A stretch of 64,000 nucleotides of DNA from Gillisia sp. (GCA_024635655.1 JAGXIL010000024.1:1-64000), one strand, 5' to 3'. Shown: positions 8,700 through 17,270, numbered from the stretch's first letter. Translations and numbers: made by a program. The notes: a model not told the origin generated them from the letters alone.

Positions 8700-8796
8700 C
8701 TTTTTTTAATCTTTAGTGGGATCCAACAAAGGATCGTAATTAATAAATCAGGCCGGAGAGGGATCCATCAGATCCTCCCCTACGTTTTAACCTTAT

Positions 8797-9738
8797 TTAG
8801 TTTGTATTTATTTCCGGTAAAACCTTTTCTATCTGTTCCCTGGAGCTCTTATACCTGTCCGGTAACTGCAGACTGCTTCCTAATTCTTCCACAGTCTCAT
8901 CTGTTGCAAAACCGGGATTATCTGTTGCGATCTCGAAGAGGACTCCGCCGGGTTCCCGGAAGTACAGGGAAAAGAAATAATCCCTGTCGATCTTTTCAGT
9001 AATATCCAACCCATGTCTTATAACCTTTACCCTATACGCCATCAGGGTCTTTTCATCTTTTACCCTAAAGGCCACATGATGATTTGTCCCTCCGGCATTT
9101 AAACCGGCTGCAACCTGAGGTTTTTCGTGCAGGTCTACAATTGCAGCTGTCTCTATGGCATCGGTCTTGAACCGGTGCAGGTTATCTTCCTGCCCCAAAA
9201 ATTTATATCCGAAGATATCGGTAAGGATCGCAGCTGTGGCTTCAATGTCGTTCAGGGTAAGGGTGATATTGTGGAAACCTTTGGTGGCCACTTCCTCCTT
9301 TACTTCTGCTGTCACCCAGGGCTTCCGGTTGTCGTTGGTTTTCGAAACGATCATTTCCAGGTTCAGGCCATCAGGGTCCTGAAAGGGTAGAAATTGTTCC
9401 TCAAATTTTTCTGAAACTTCGCCATGAGAAACATTAAATTTTTCAAACCGCGCTTTCCAGAAATCCAGGCTGCCTGCGGGTACAGAATAGCCTATTTCAG
9501 TGGCCATTCCCGCCCCGTTTACTCCCTGCCGTACCCGTGGCCATGGGAAAAAGGTGAGGATGCCGCCAGGGGTTCCGTTGCCATCTCCAAAATAAAAGTG
9601 ATAGGTCTTGGGGTCATCAAAATTTACCGTTCTTTTTACCATTCTCAGGCCCAGCACTTTGGTGTAGAAGTTGTAATTGCGCTGGGGATCTCCTGCAATA
9701 GCGGTAATGTGGTGTATTCCTAAAATGCTGTTGTCCAT
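8797..9738 (-). CDS. Ring-cleaving dioxygenase (VOC superfamily, MhqO-like)
   Basis: Two glyoxalase/VOC modules form a type I extradiol dioxygenase-like protein of 313 aa. Candidate metal ligands are visible: GIHHITAI (first module), GFHNITL and NHHVAFRV (second module), and GVLFEIATDNPGF with the C-terminal Glu. The track ORF begins at a GTG at 9756, but an exact -7 element (TAACTTTG, 9756-9763 on the minus strand) covers that codon. I therefore place the start at the ATG at 9738, where MhqO-type proteins begin close to GIHHITAI. It probably forms an operon with the downstream MhqD-like hydrolase for quinone or catechol detoxification. Confidence 0.9.
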   Translation of the reverse strand: MDNSILGIHHITAIAGDPQRNYNFYTKVLGLRMVKRTVNFDDPKTYHFYFGDGNGTPGGILTFFPWPRVRQGVNGAGMATEIGYSVPAGSLDFWKARFEKFNVSHGEVSEKFEEQFLPFQDPDGLNLEMIVSKTNDNRKPWVTAEVKEEVATKGFHNITLTLNDIEATAAILTDIFGYKFLGQEDNLHRFKTDAIETAAIVDLHEKPQVAAGLNAGGTNHHVAFRVKDEKTLMAYRVKVIRHGLDITEKIDRDYFFSLYFREPGGVLFEIATDNPGFATDETVEELGSSLQLPDRYKSSREQIEKVLPEINTN

Positions 9739-9755
9739 AAATCGAGTTTTGTTCA

Positions 9756-9763
9756 CAAAGTTA
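9756..9763 (-). promoter_or_regulatory. -7 element for the MhqO-like gene
   Basis: Minus strand TAACTTTG, an exact TAnnTTTG match, 17 bp upstream of the ATG at 9738. It overlaps the alternative GTG start, which argues that the GTG is not used. Confidence 0.55.
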
Positions 9764-9910
9764 CCTTCTATAGAATGAAGAAGAGTTGATATAAGTTAAT
9801 AAAAAAAAATGACCTGCTTCCCCGGATTAAGAATTGATTGCGAGCCGGGGAGGGGATGGCGGTAAAAGATCTTTTGGGGAGCTTGATAACTATTTCTTTA
9901 TCTCACCAGG

Positions 9911-9943
9911 AGACCTCACAGATCTTGGAGACCTGTGAGGTCT
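9911..9943. repeat. Palindromic dispersed repeat (AGACCTCACAG...CTGTGAGGTCT)
   Basis: Perfect 11-bp arms (9911-9921 and 9933-9943) enclose an 11-nt loop. Arms and loop (containing gatct) are related to the element at 8034-8066, so this is a mobile or dispersed hairpin family rather than a gene-specific terminator. Confidence 0.75.
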
Positions 9944-9993
9944 GGCTTTGGGGTTTTCATTCCCATTCCTCTTTTATGGTATATTTAAAAAAA

Positions 9994-10025
9994 CAGCCCG
10001 GGAAAATTTTCCCGGGCTGTTTTTA
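9994..10025. terminator. Bidirectional intrinsic terminator
   Basis: Arms acagcccgggaaa/tttcccgggctgt form a 13-14 bp perfect stem with T-runs outside on both strands. It ends the DUF4168 gene on the minus strand (stop at 10042) and can act in either direction. Confidence 0.88.
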
Positions 10026-10041
10026 TCTTTAAATATGGTGC

Positions 10042-10527
10042 TTAATTATTATCTTGTTCAAAAGATGCTTTAAGTCTTTCCTGAAGTTCAGGATCGTTTT
10101 GAAGCTGCATAGCGATCTCCTGGTATCTTTCAAAAGTCATATCCAGGTCAGATACTATGTCTTCCATTTGTTGCTGAAATCCTACCTGTCTCTTGTCAAT
10201 TTCAGTAGAAATATTTTCATACTGCTCTTTTTCTTCATCGGTTGCTTCTACCGGGGTGGCAGGGTCTACCGTTGCCTGGTGTATCTCGTTGAAGCGTTGT
10301 ATCTGCATCCCCTCTTCTTCAACTACTCCTGTGAGTTCCTGCTGAATTTCCTGATTCAACATTCTCATTACCTGAAAAGCCTGGGCAAATTCAGCAAGTT
10401 CTTCATCTGAAACCTCCGTCTGTTGCACTTGAGGTTCCGGGGCGGGAGTCACCTGGGCAAAAGTTGCGGTGCTTCCGAAAGCAAAAAACAGCATGATCGC
10501 TGCAATTCCGTTCAATGTCGTTTTCAT
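10042..10527 (-). CDS. DUF4168 domain-containing exported protein
   Basis: With the start at the ATG at 10527 the protein is 161 aa and has a clear signal peptide (MKTTLNGIAA...TATFAQ). The track's longer start at 10566 would put a charged tail before it and overlaps a -7 element. The mature protein is Q/E-rich and helical. The DUF4168 signature is seen twice as amphipathic helices (AEFAQAFQVMRMLNQEIQ with EEEGMQIQRFNEIHQ, then VSDLDMTFERYQEIAMQLQ). Such proteins are abundant, often stress-related periplasmic proteins without a known activity. A terminator lies directly after it. Confidence 0.87.
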   Translation of the reverse strand: MKTTLNGIAAIMLFFAFGSTATFAQVTPAPEPQVQQTEVSDEELAEFAQAFQVMRMLNQEIQQELTGVVEEEGMQIQRFNEIHQATVDPATPVEATDEEKEQYENISTEIDKRQVGFQQQMEDIVSDLDMTFERYQEIAMQLQNDPELQERLKASFEQDNN

Positions 10528-10563
10528 AATTATCTTTTTTAATTGATATTTTATTTTGAAACC

Positions 10564-10571
10564 CAAAAATA
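10564..10571 (-). promoter_or_regulatory. -7 element for the DUF4168 gene
   Basis: Minus strand TATTTTTG, an exact TAnnTTTG match, 36 bp upstream of the ATG at 10527. It overlaps the track's upstream start codon, supporting the shorter reading. Confidence 0.5.
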
Positions 10572-10730
10572 AAAAGTTTCTGTGGGAGATAATAATTATA
10601 TACTGTTTTCAGGGGAACTTTAGCACCGTTTTAACTGGAAATCAGATGAAAGTTAATTCAATACTAACAATTTGGGCGCTTTTTTGATCCGGAAAAACTT
10701 AGTTTTTCAACTGTTCCTTACGGTTTTATG

Positions 10731-11564
10731 TTATTTTTCAGCCGGATTATCTTTGTTATCGTGGTCATAGGTAACGCCGAGAAAAAACATAAAAATGCCG
10801 TAGCAAATGGTACCTATGGCTACCAGGATAAACGACAAGTGATTCACGTGGTCTCCAAGGAAATTGAAGGCTTTATCTGTATTCACCACATCCCCGGCAT
10901 CTTCAAGGAAACCTGCTTTGATAAAGAAAAAACCAATGATCCCTATGATGATCCCCCTGGCCAGGTATCCTACCCAGGCAAGAGAATGGATCAACTTCTT
11001 GGTGTCTTTTCCAAATTGAGCAATATTTAATCGCTCCTTATATCCCCGGGTTACGCCGTAGTGAAATTGTACAATGGCGGTAAGAGCAATGACTACCCCC
11101 AGGGTAATAATGGCCACATCGCCCCAATTTTTCTGCAACATGCTTCCTACCATCTCACGCTCCTGTGTAGGTTGCCCGTCCTCCTGGATCTGGCTTACCC
11201 CGAAGATCACCATTACTGCAGAATAAGCGATCAAAACATCTGCAATCGAGCTAAGGCCAATGCCCCATCTTCTTAAGATCCCTTTCCACGATCCTCCATA
11301 GTTGTAGGGATCGTTAATTGCCTCATATATACGCCAGGCTATATAGCTCACCGTTCCCAGCAGCACAATCCAGACAAAGATCTTGCCTGCCAGGTAATCA
11401 TACATAAATGCAAGAAGACTTCCTTCATCTGCTCCTCCCTCCTTAATTTGTAAATAGGAGAGGATGGCAATGATTCCAATTGCTGAATAAATTAATCCTG
11501 TGGAAATGCAACCGTAAATAGGTAGATATCTAATATAAAACTTACGCTTTTTGCTTTGAGCCAT
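10731..11564 (-). CDS. DUF1206 domain-containing membrane protein
   Basis: The 277-aa protein has six or more transmembrane helices arranged as three similar pairs. Each pair begins with a G-x-x-x-R/T-G-x-I/L-Y/I motif (GCISTGLIYSAIGI near the N-terminus, GYLARGIIIGIIGFF in the third unit), as in DUF1206. The basic start MAQSKKRKF and acidic C-terminus place it in the inner membrane. Function is unknown; homologues often lie near general stress genes, consistent with the DUF4168 neighbour. It has its own promoter. Confidence 0.87.
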   Translation of the reverse strand: MAQSKKRKFYIRYLPIYGCISTGLIYSAIGIIAILSYLQIKEGGADEGSLLAFMYDYLAGKIFVWIVLLGTVSYIAWRIYEAINDPYNYGGSWKGILRRWGIGLSSIADVLIAYSAVMVIFGVSQIQEDGQPTQEREMVGSMLQKNWGDVAIITLGVVIALTAIVQFHYGVTRGYKERLNIAQFGKDTKKLIHSLAWVGYLARGIIIGIIGFFFIKAGFLEDAGDVVNTDKAFNFLGDHVNHLSFILVAIGTICYGIFMFFLGVTYDHDNKDNPAEK

Positions 11565-11589
11565 GCTTTGCTATTGGAAAATAAAGCTA

Positions 11590-11597
11590 CAAAATTA
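11590..11597 (-). promoter_or_regulatory. Promoter for the DUF1206 gene
   Basis: Minus strand TAATTTTG is an exact -7 match 26 bp upstream of the start. A TTTG (plus strand caaa at 11620-11623) sits 22 bp further upstream as a -33 candidate. Confidence 0.5.
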
Positions 11598-11736
11598 CTG
11601 TAAAACAATTTTAAAAGACCAAAGTCGGGTTTCTGGTCTCACGAGTCCAGCACGATCTTACGACTTCTCCTTTTGAAGCTATAATATATCCCGGAAATTT
11701 GTACTTGATCTTAACAGCCGGTTTCAGGTCATCCTT

Positions 11737-13605
11737 TTAAAATTCCATTACTGAAACTACCTCCAGGGTTAGCGGTTTTCCTACCTTTTCTTCGATCCTG
11801 GCCTTGATGCGTTTCATGTTTCCGGGTTCAATGGCATCTGCGCTTACTAGTTTGACCGAAACCGTAAGTTGCTTTCCAAATCTCACTTTTACATCCTTGA
11901 CCACTACCTCCTCTATTTGAGCACCCTCAAGCGCCCGGGTAATATTTGCCTCCTGGAGAATACGGTCAAAGGAAAGGGAAAGGGGCACCATGACCAGTAC
12001 CACAATTACCAGGGTATAGATAAGTCCCATCTTTGCTCTCTTAAAAGGTGCAAAACCAAGAAATAAAAAGGTGATCCCGGCAAACATGATGATTCCTGCC
12101 AAATTGGTGAGAAACAATAAGAAGGCCCCTGAAAAAACATCCCAGTCCCACCAGCCTATGCCTATTCCGGCAACAGCAAGTGGCGGAACCAGGGCTACGG
12201 CTATAGCCACCCCGGCCAGGCTTTTTGCAATTCCCTGTTCTGCGTGAGCGTAGGCTGCAGCCACCCCGGAAACTACTGCTATTCCCATATCCAGTAGGTT
12301 TGGGGATAACCGCGCTTCTATTTCAGAAGTGAGGATTTCCAGGGGGATGATCATACTTACCCCTGCAGCAAACAGCAGGGAAACAAAAGTGCCCGCTGAA
12401 ATTGTAGTGATGCCCGTTTTGAGCATTTGCGTATCATAACGTACCATGCCCATAGAAAAGGATACAATGGGGGTTATAATAGGGGCAAGGATCATTGCTC
12501 CAATGATCACCGGGGAAGAATTTCCAAAGAGGCCAAAGGTTGCAATTAGCGTTGATAGGATCATCATGATCATAAATGGGGCGGTGATCCGGGCTTTTTC
12601 CCGAAGTACCTTGAACAGTTCCTGAAATTCCTCTGTTGTAGCCCGTGGCAGAAAAGGCAGTTTTCTTTTAATAAGTTCCTCCCGTTTCCTTCCTGATGGT
12701 AATCTATCGGTCTTAAAACTCTTTTTTACTTCGGCTCCCTCTGTTTTAGCAGTGTAAATACTGTCCTGCATAAGGATCAATGCCTCCTTTTGTACGTGTA
12801 GTTCTAATTCGAGTGCAGTATGGCGAATTCCGTCAATGGTAAATTCGATCTCCTGTTCATCCTTGATCCTTAGATTGGAAGTCTTTATTTGTCCTATAAA
12901 AGAGGGGAGTGTATCCATGGGCCTCCTGGCCGGGATAAGGCTGCGCAGTAAAAACCAAAACAATTCTGAAATATTTTGAGGCGCGAGAATGAAAACATGG
13001 AACATTCCGTCATTGATGGCGCTTTGGGAGATCAGCCTTTTTGAAACTACAGAGTTGAGGGGGTGTTCCACCACGATGATCCCAAGCGCTGAGGTTTGAG
13101 CAATTTTTTCATCATCGGCACTAAGAAAGTAGGAGCGGTGGGATAGGGATGGGATCTTACGTATGTTTTTAATAAAGGTCATTGCCTCACTGGTAAAATT
13201 GTTTTTCACCGGTACCTTGGTCAACGCAAACACATTACCAATATTAATTGCCTGAAATACCGGTTTCCCATTGCAAAAAAGCATATCGAGCTTTTGCACC
13301 CCCTTGCTCTCCAGGATCATTCTTATAGCTTCTTCCATTTTACCCGAAATACCCAAACCTTTGGATATGTGGATATTGCCGGGGTGGGGAAGTACTCCAA
13401 CAGGCCAGGGTTTTCCTGCTGCCAGTTCCAGGAAGGTTCGCAAATTCTCATCGTCCAAAAAGGTGATGAATTTTCCTTCCGCATCGGGCTCGAAATCATC
13501 GGGAAAGGGAAAGCTTAAAAGCCGGAACAGGTCCTCCCTAAATAAAGGAACTACATCTTTTTCTACTTGTTCTTGTTCTTCGGAAAGGTGTAGAATATAA
13601 TGCAT
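11737..13605 (-). CDS. DUF389 / TIGR00341-type membrane protein
   Basis: The 622-aa protein has two parts. Residues 1-300 are soluble and resemble a diacylglycerol-kinase-like or regulatory domain (GLGISGKMEEAIRMI, then a stretch with NDGMFHVFILAPQN). Residues about 340-560 are a DUF389 membrane domain of six to seven helices with the hallmark GNSSPVIIGAMILAPIITP and YAHAEQGIAKSLAGVAIAVALVPPLAVAG segments. A short beta-rich tail follows. DUF389 function is unknown; a transporter or channel role is often supposed. Homologues that combine a DGK-like N-terminus with DUF389 are known in marine Bacteroidota. Monocistronic. Confidence 0.88.
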   Translation of the reverse strand: MHYILHLSEEQEQVEKDVVPLFREDLFRLLSFPFPDDFEPDAEGKFITFLDDENLRTFLELAAGKPWPVGVLPHPGNIHISKGLGISGKMEEAIRMILESKGVQKLDMLFCNGKPVFQAINIGNVFALTKVPVKNNFTSEAMTFIKNIRKIPSLSHRSYFLSADDEKIAQTSALGIIVVEHPLNSVVSKRLISQSAINDGMFHVFILAPQNISELFWFLLRSLIPARRPMDTLPSFIGQIKTSNLRIKDEQEIEFTIDGIRHTALELELHVQKEALILMQDSIYTAKTEGAEVKKSFKTDRLPSGRKREELIKRKLPFLPRATTEEFQELFKVLREKARITAPFMIMMILSTLIATFGLFGNSSPVIIGAMILAPIITPIVSFSMGMVRYDTQMLKTGITTISAGTFVSLLFAAGVSMIIPLEILTSEIEARLSPNLLDMGIAVVSGVAAAYAHAEQGIAKSLAGVAIAVALVPPLAVAGIGIGWWDWDVFSGAFLLFLTNLAGIIMFAGITFLFLGFAPFKRAKMGLIYTLVIVVLVMVPLSLSFDRILQEANITRALEGAQIEEVVVKDVKVRFGKQLTVSVKLVSADAIEPGNMKRIKARIEEKVGKPLTLEVVSVMEF

Positions 13606-13768
13606 ATGATCTGCTGGTGTATTTATGGCTGAAAGATACTAATATTATTGGCCATACTCTTGCTCTGAAAAACTCATTTAAACCGTAAATTCTGCGGAAG
13701 GAGCCTGCTAAAACGGAAGCTTTCCACCGAAAAAATTGGATCAACTTAAAAATTAGAAAAGCGGAACT

Positions 13769-14350
13769 TTAGATAAAGACATTGATGATCTTTAGATGCT
13801 GAAGCAATAATATGGTCTTTGCGTCCTTGATCTCTCCGGAAGCTACTTTCTCCCAGGCTTCCTCAAAATCCATTTCCAGGACTTCAAAATTCTCCTGTTC
13901 CCCATCAGCTCCGCCACCTTCATCCATTTTCTGCTCTTTAGAATATTCAGCTGTAAAAAAATGCATGAGTTCTGTAATTGAACCCGGGGACATATAGGCT
14001 TCGAAGATCTTTTCTGGATTCTTGATCTCATACCCGGTTTCTTCCCTTGCTTCCTTAACCGCACAATCCTCAGGGGAATCCTGTTCCAGTAGCCCCGCGC
14101 AGGCTTCTGTCAAATAACCCCCGAAATTTCCGTTCAAATACGTGGGAAGACGAAATTGCCGGGTAAGGATCACCTTTTTAGTTTGCTTATTATATAACAA
14201 AACAGTGGCTCCGTCTCCTGTATCGTAGCTTTCCCTGGACTGTTCTTCCCACTCCCCATCTTTGTTTTGGAGCTCAAAAGTAAGCTTATTTAAAATTCCC
14301 CAATCCTCTGATAATACTTCCGATTTTCTGACTTTTATAAATTCTTTCAA
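13769..14350 (-). CDS. nudK: GDP-mannose pyrophosphatase-like Nudix hydrolase (NudK-like)
   Basis: From the TTG at 14350 the protein is 193 aa and lines up end to end with enterobacterial NudK: DGATVLLYN, VILTRQFRLPT, ACAGLLEQDSPE, the Nudix box with intact metal ligands KEAREETGYE, YMSPGSITELMHFF, and a GEIKDAKTILLLQ tail. NudK hydrolyses GDP-mannose and related sugar nucleotides to GMP and sugar-1-phosphate. The track ORF starts at a GTG at 14392, but that codon is close to a TACTTTCG -7-like sequence and the added residues are not family-like. A sugar-nucleotide clearance role is likely; ADP-ribose activity cannot be excluded. Confidence 0.88.
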   Translation of the reverse strand: MKEFIKVRKSEVLSEDWGILNKLTFELQNKDGEWEEQSRESYDTGDGATVLLYNKQTKKVILTRQFRLPTYLNGNFGGYLTEACAGLLEQDSPEDCAVKEAREETGYEIKNPEKIFEAYMSPGSITELMHFFTAEYSKEQKMDEGGGADGEQENFEVLEMDFEEAWEKVASGEIKDAKTILLLQHLKIINVFI

Positions 14351-14494
14351 GATGTTGTTTTTTGCATGTAGTGCCGAAAGTATAAATTTCACAAGCTCTT
14401 TTTTCTTATTTATAATATCTTTAATAAAAGATTATGCTCTTTCGCATTTACCTTTACCTGCTCCTGATCTAAGCTGAAAATCCGCGGTACCCGA

Positions 14495-14527
14495 TTTGCT
14501 TCCGGAGACCATAAATGATTATCTTTA
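14495..14527 (+). promoter_or_regulatory. Candidate promoter of the VOC protein gene
   Basis: TTTG at 14495-14498, 21 bp spacing, then TATCTTTA at 14520-14527 (one mismatch to TAnnTTTG), 18 bp before the ATG at 14546. Confidence 0.45.
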
Positions 14528-14545
14528 CCTTTAAACGCTCCTGTA

Positions 14546-15001
14546 ATGAAAGGATTTAAGAATGCATTTATTATTATGACTATAATATTGTTCACAAATT
14601 TTTCGTCTGCACAAAATCAGTTCAACTTCAACAAAGACCACGACGCCCTGTTGGTAAAGGATCTTGAGGCAGCTGCCAATTTTTATAAAAATATCCTGAA
14701 GCTGGAAGAAATTCCCAATGGGGGTTTAGGAGACCATATTAGATGGTTTCAACTTCAGGACAAGGTTCAGATCCACCTAATTAAGAGCGATGATGAGATC
14801 TCACAGCATAAAGGAGTTCACATGGCAATCAATACAAATAATCTTAAGGGTTTAATGAAGTATCTGAACTCTAAAAATATTCCCTTTGAAAACTGGCCGG
14901 GGGAGAAAGGAACTACCAATTCCCGCCCCGATGATGTGAAGCAGATCTACCTTCAGGATCCCGATGGTTATTGGATCGAGGTCAATGATAATTCGTTGTA
15001 G
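14546..15001 (+). CDS. Secreted VOC (glyoxalase/bleomycin-resistance) family protein
   Basis: The 151-aa protein has a signal peptide (hydrophobic segment ending NFSSAQ) followed by one VOC module of about 120 aa: KDHDALLVKDLEAAANFYKNIL at the start, VQIHLIK with a His ligand, GVHMAINTNNL, and DPDGYWIEVND with the terminal Glu ligand. VOC proteins are metal enzymes or binding proteins of varied substrates. Export is unusual for a glyoxalase, so a housekeeping methylglyoxal role is unlikely. Followed by a heptad repeat. Confidence 0.82.
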   Translation: MKGFKNAFIIMTIILFTNFSSAQNQFNFNKDHDALLVKDLEAAANFYKNILKLEEIPNGGLGDHIRWFQLQDKVQIHLIKSDDEISQHKGVHMAINTNNLKGLMKYLNSKNIPFENWPGEKGTTNSRPDDVKQIYLQDPDGYWIEVNDNSL

Positions 15002-15010
15002 GGTTTGGGG

Positions 15011-15052
15011 AGTGGAGAGTGGAGAGTGGAGAGTGGAGAGTGGAAAGTGGAA
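15011..15052. repeat. Six tandem copies of 7-bp AGTGGAG/AGTGGAA
   Basis: Four exact agtggag units are followed by two agtggaa units (42 bp), 9 bp after the stop codon of the VOC gene. It is a second near-perfect heptad array, with a unit unrelated to CGCCTAA. Confidence 0.95.
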
Positions 15053-15065
15053 AATTTGGTATTGA

Positions 15066-15256
15066 TTTAAAGCGTTAGATGCTGGAACAGGTTCAGTATG
15101 ACGCGTCGATAATAGCTGTAGGAGTTAAAGTGTCCTCCCTCTCGTCACCCTGGATTTATTTCAGGGTCTATTGGGTTAGAACGGGGAACCTGCGAGGAGG
15201 TTGGTAGTAATTAAGAACGTTAGATGCTGAAAGAGTTCAGCATGACGCGTCGAGAA
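15066..15256. repeat. Two copies of the dispersed 'ttcagcatgacg' element
   Basis: gcgttagatgctggaacag and acgttagatgctgaaagag each lead into ttcag(t/c)atgacgcgtcga. The cgtcaccctg..tttcagggtct segment between them is also found in the 1.8-2.2 kb repeat. These are diverged members of the same family. Confidence 0.65.
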
Positions 15257-15311
15257 TGAGCTAAGTGGCTGTTGTTACCGGGATATCACGATGATTCTCC
15301 TTTAATATTTA

Positions 15312-16634
15312 CTATTCACATTCAAAACACTTCTCAAGTTCGGGGCTGAGGTCGAGGTCTTCTGAGCCTTTGAGGGGTTCCTCAAGTACTCCTTTTTCCT
15401 GGATAAGGTTCCTGAATTCTACTGCGTGGGCTACAAGGTTGTCCCTTCGGTGTGCGATCTTTTCTGCTATTTCCGGTCCGTCCAGCTCATAAAATGCTTT
15501 GGGCCAGGTGCGCAATGCCGCATATATTTTTTTATCGGTAAGCATTTTCTGAAGATCTTCTGCTTCTTTTATAAAAATCTCTTCAGGAGTATCGTAGAGG
15601 AAATAACGGTCATTTGAATAAACCAAACCTGGCATGTGGTCTATCTCCTTTTCAAAAGGACGTACCAACGGTTCTATACTTTTGTGGGAAAGGATATTCG
15701 GAATTACTCCCTGCAGCTTAAAGAAAACGTTATCCCTGTCACCCGGCAGCGGATGCGCCAATAGCATACTGTCCTTTTCAACCAGGACCCAGCCGTACTG
15801 CTTGGCATGCCGGTCCCAGTCGCCAATGAGCAGGTCAAATAACCGACTTTTTATATATTCGCTTTTGTCTATTTGTAGACGCGCTCCCAGTTCCATTTTT
15901 AATTCCTGAAGGTCGTCTGTCTCCACAAGTTCCTTCACACCTTCAACAGGAGTGGGATTTACCTCTCCTTCTGTTTCCAATTCCAACAGAAAGAGGCGGT
16001 TACCATATTTCTCATTAAAATCTCCCAAAAATTTCTGTTTTGGTACAAATACCGGCCTCGGATATGTATGCAGCACCCCGGCAGCTTCGGCTAAAGCCGC
16101 TGCTGCTACCGCCCCATAAGGATGACTCGCAGAAATGGCGTCTGTAATTATGTTTTCCAGGCCAAGTTTACGGGCGATCTCCGGCACATGGCTATCCGGA
16201 TCTTTGTTGATGCTCCTCAGGCTGTACATAACCCCATCGGAACTTTTTAACTTTAAGGAAGTGGTTTGTGAACCCCCACCTTCTTTAATTATTATCATTC
16301 CGCCGTGCAGGGTGTCCAGGAAAACCACCGGAATTTTAACCGGGGTAGACCAGGCTTCCCTGTAATTCTCTCCCTGCATAGCCTCCTTCAGAAAATTGCC
16401 CCGGTATAAAGTACTGGCAGCAATTAAAACCGAATCATGCTTCCGGAAATTTACTGTTTCCAGGTCCTGCGTATTCAGGATCACAGCGGTGTTTTCTTCA
16501 GACTTTCCTGAAACAGAAAAGTAGACCGCGCCTATAAAAAGGATCATCAGGAATAATAGAAGCCATAGGATTTTCTTCACTTTTAAAGAATTTTCTGTAC
16601 CAACAGAGAAGAAAATTAGTGAATTTTTTGACAA
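15312..16634 (-). CDS. Membrane-anchored kinase-like protein of unknown function
   Basis: The 440-aa ORF begins at a TTG; a GTG at 16580 just before the membrane helix (KKILWLLLFLMILFIGAV) is an equally likely start. The rest is periplasmic. An N-lobe-like region has GGMIIIKEGGGSQT and YSLRSINKDPDS. The C-lobe has LIGDWDRHAKQYGW, then PLPGDRDNVFF, resembling the D-x-x-x-x-N/Q catalytic and D-x-D metal segments of FAM20/HipA-like atypical kinases. I recall the same region inside larger Bacteroidota proteins with metallophosphoesterase and BamA-like domains. Here it stands alone. A phosphotransferase acting in the periplasm is an inference only. The C-terminus ends CFECE. Confidence 0.7.
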   Translation of the reverse strand: MSKNSLIFFSVGTENSLKVKKILWLLLFLMILFIGAVYFSVSGKSEENTAVILNTQDLETVNFRKHDSVLIAASTLYRGNFLKEAMQGENYREAWSTPVKIPVVFLDTLHGGMIIIKEGGGSQTTSLKLKSSDGVMYSLRSINKDPDSHVPEIARKLGLENIITDAISASHPYGAVAAAALAEAAGVLHTYPRPVFVPKQKFLGDFNEKYGNRLFLLELETEGEVNPTPVEGVKELVETDDLQELKMELGARLQIDKSEYIKSRLFDLLIGDWDRHAKQYGWVLVEKDSMLLAHPLPGDRDNVFFKLQGVIPNILSHKSIEPLVRPFEKEIDHMPGLVYSNDRYFLYDTPEEIFIKEAEDLQKMLTDKKIYAALRTWPKAFYELDGPEIAEKIAHRRDNLVAHAVEFRNLIQEKGVLEEPLKGSEDLDLSPELEKCFECE

Positions 16635-16666
16635 TGAGAGAAGGCCGCGATTTTTAAGTTTTAAGA

Positions 16667-17209
16667 TCAGGAGGAACTTCTGTTAAAATCATTCTCACTT
16701 ATGATCTCCCATAATTTGCCATTATGTTTAAGCAGAAATAAACTTTCAGCCTTAAAATCCGCCTCGTATTCTCTGTCTTTAAAATCTTCCCACACCCGCT
16801 GAAAATTCTGCCGCCCAAGATCACGGGTTGCTATGGTAAGATGGGGATGTATGCTGTGCTGCTTATCTTTGGCATGTACAAAAGGAGAAATTCCCTCCTG
16901 CAACCGGTCAAAAAGATTTATAACAGGTTGTTTATTGATAACCTCTGCAAAAATAGCGCGTTGATCAAATCGGCCAAAGCCCGAAATCTTAATTATGAAA
17001 GCCTGCTGTTTTTCAGAAAAACTTTCGAGAAATACCTTTAATTCCTCCTCAATGGGTTCGGGCATTTTGAAAGGCCTTTGCAGGGTGATATGTGCAGGGA
17101 GTTTGAGGGCGTGTTTCATTTGGTACTTTTCCCTCACTTCCTCCTTTAATGATCTTATCTCATCTTTAATCTTCCCCGGAGGAATAAGTGCTACAAAATA
17201 AAGGCTCAT
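16667..17209 (-). CDS. 2H phosphoesterase (2'-5' RNA ligase family)
   Basis: The 180-aa cytoplasmic protein has the two catalytic H-x-T-x motifs of the 2H superfamily, LPAHITLQRPF (about residue 41) and HPHLTIATRDL (about 121), in two similar halves. Bacterial ThpR/LigT relatives open RNA 2',3'-cyclic phosphates or act on 2'-5' linkages. It is 32 bp upstream of the kinase-like gene on the same strand and possibly co-transcribed with it. Length is normal for the family. Confidence 0.85.
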   Translation of the reverse strand: MSLYFVALIPPGKIKDEIRSLKEEVREKYQMKHALKLPAHITLQRPFKMPEPIEEELKVFLESFSEKQQAFIIKISGFGRFDQRAIFAEVINKQPVINLFDRLQEGISPFVHAKDKQHSIHPHLTIATRDLGRQNFQRVWEDFKDREYEADFKAESLFLLKHNGKLWEIISENDFNRSSS

Positions 17210-17270
17210 CTTCTGCTAATTTACTATATAAGTTAGCAAAAAATGAGCAATATTTTCAGAAACTAAAATC

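Larger units (their letters stand above)
15002..15311. other. Repeat-rich convergent gap
   Basis: This 310-bp gap contains the AGTGGAG heptad array and two copies of the 'gttagatgctg(a/g)a..ttcag(c/t)atgacgcgtcga' dispersed element (about 15075-15110 and 15210-15255). No gene is apparent. Confidence 0.6.

Noticed and set aside
13538-13744. 68-aa minus-strand ORF upstream of the DUF389 gene
   Set aside because: Overlaps the 5' end of the DUF389 gene in another frame and has no family features.
17215-17237. Imperfect 23-bp palindrome gctaatttactatataagttagc before the 2H phosphoesterase gene
   Set aside because: AT-rich with mismatches in the middle and no regulator nearby; not distinguishable from background.
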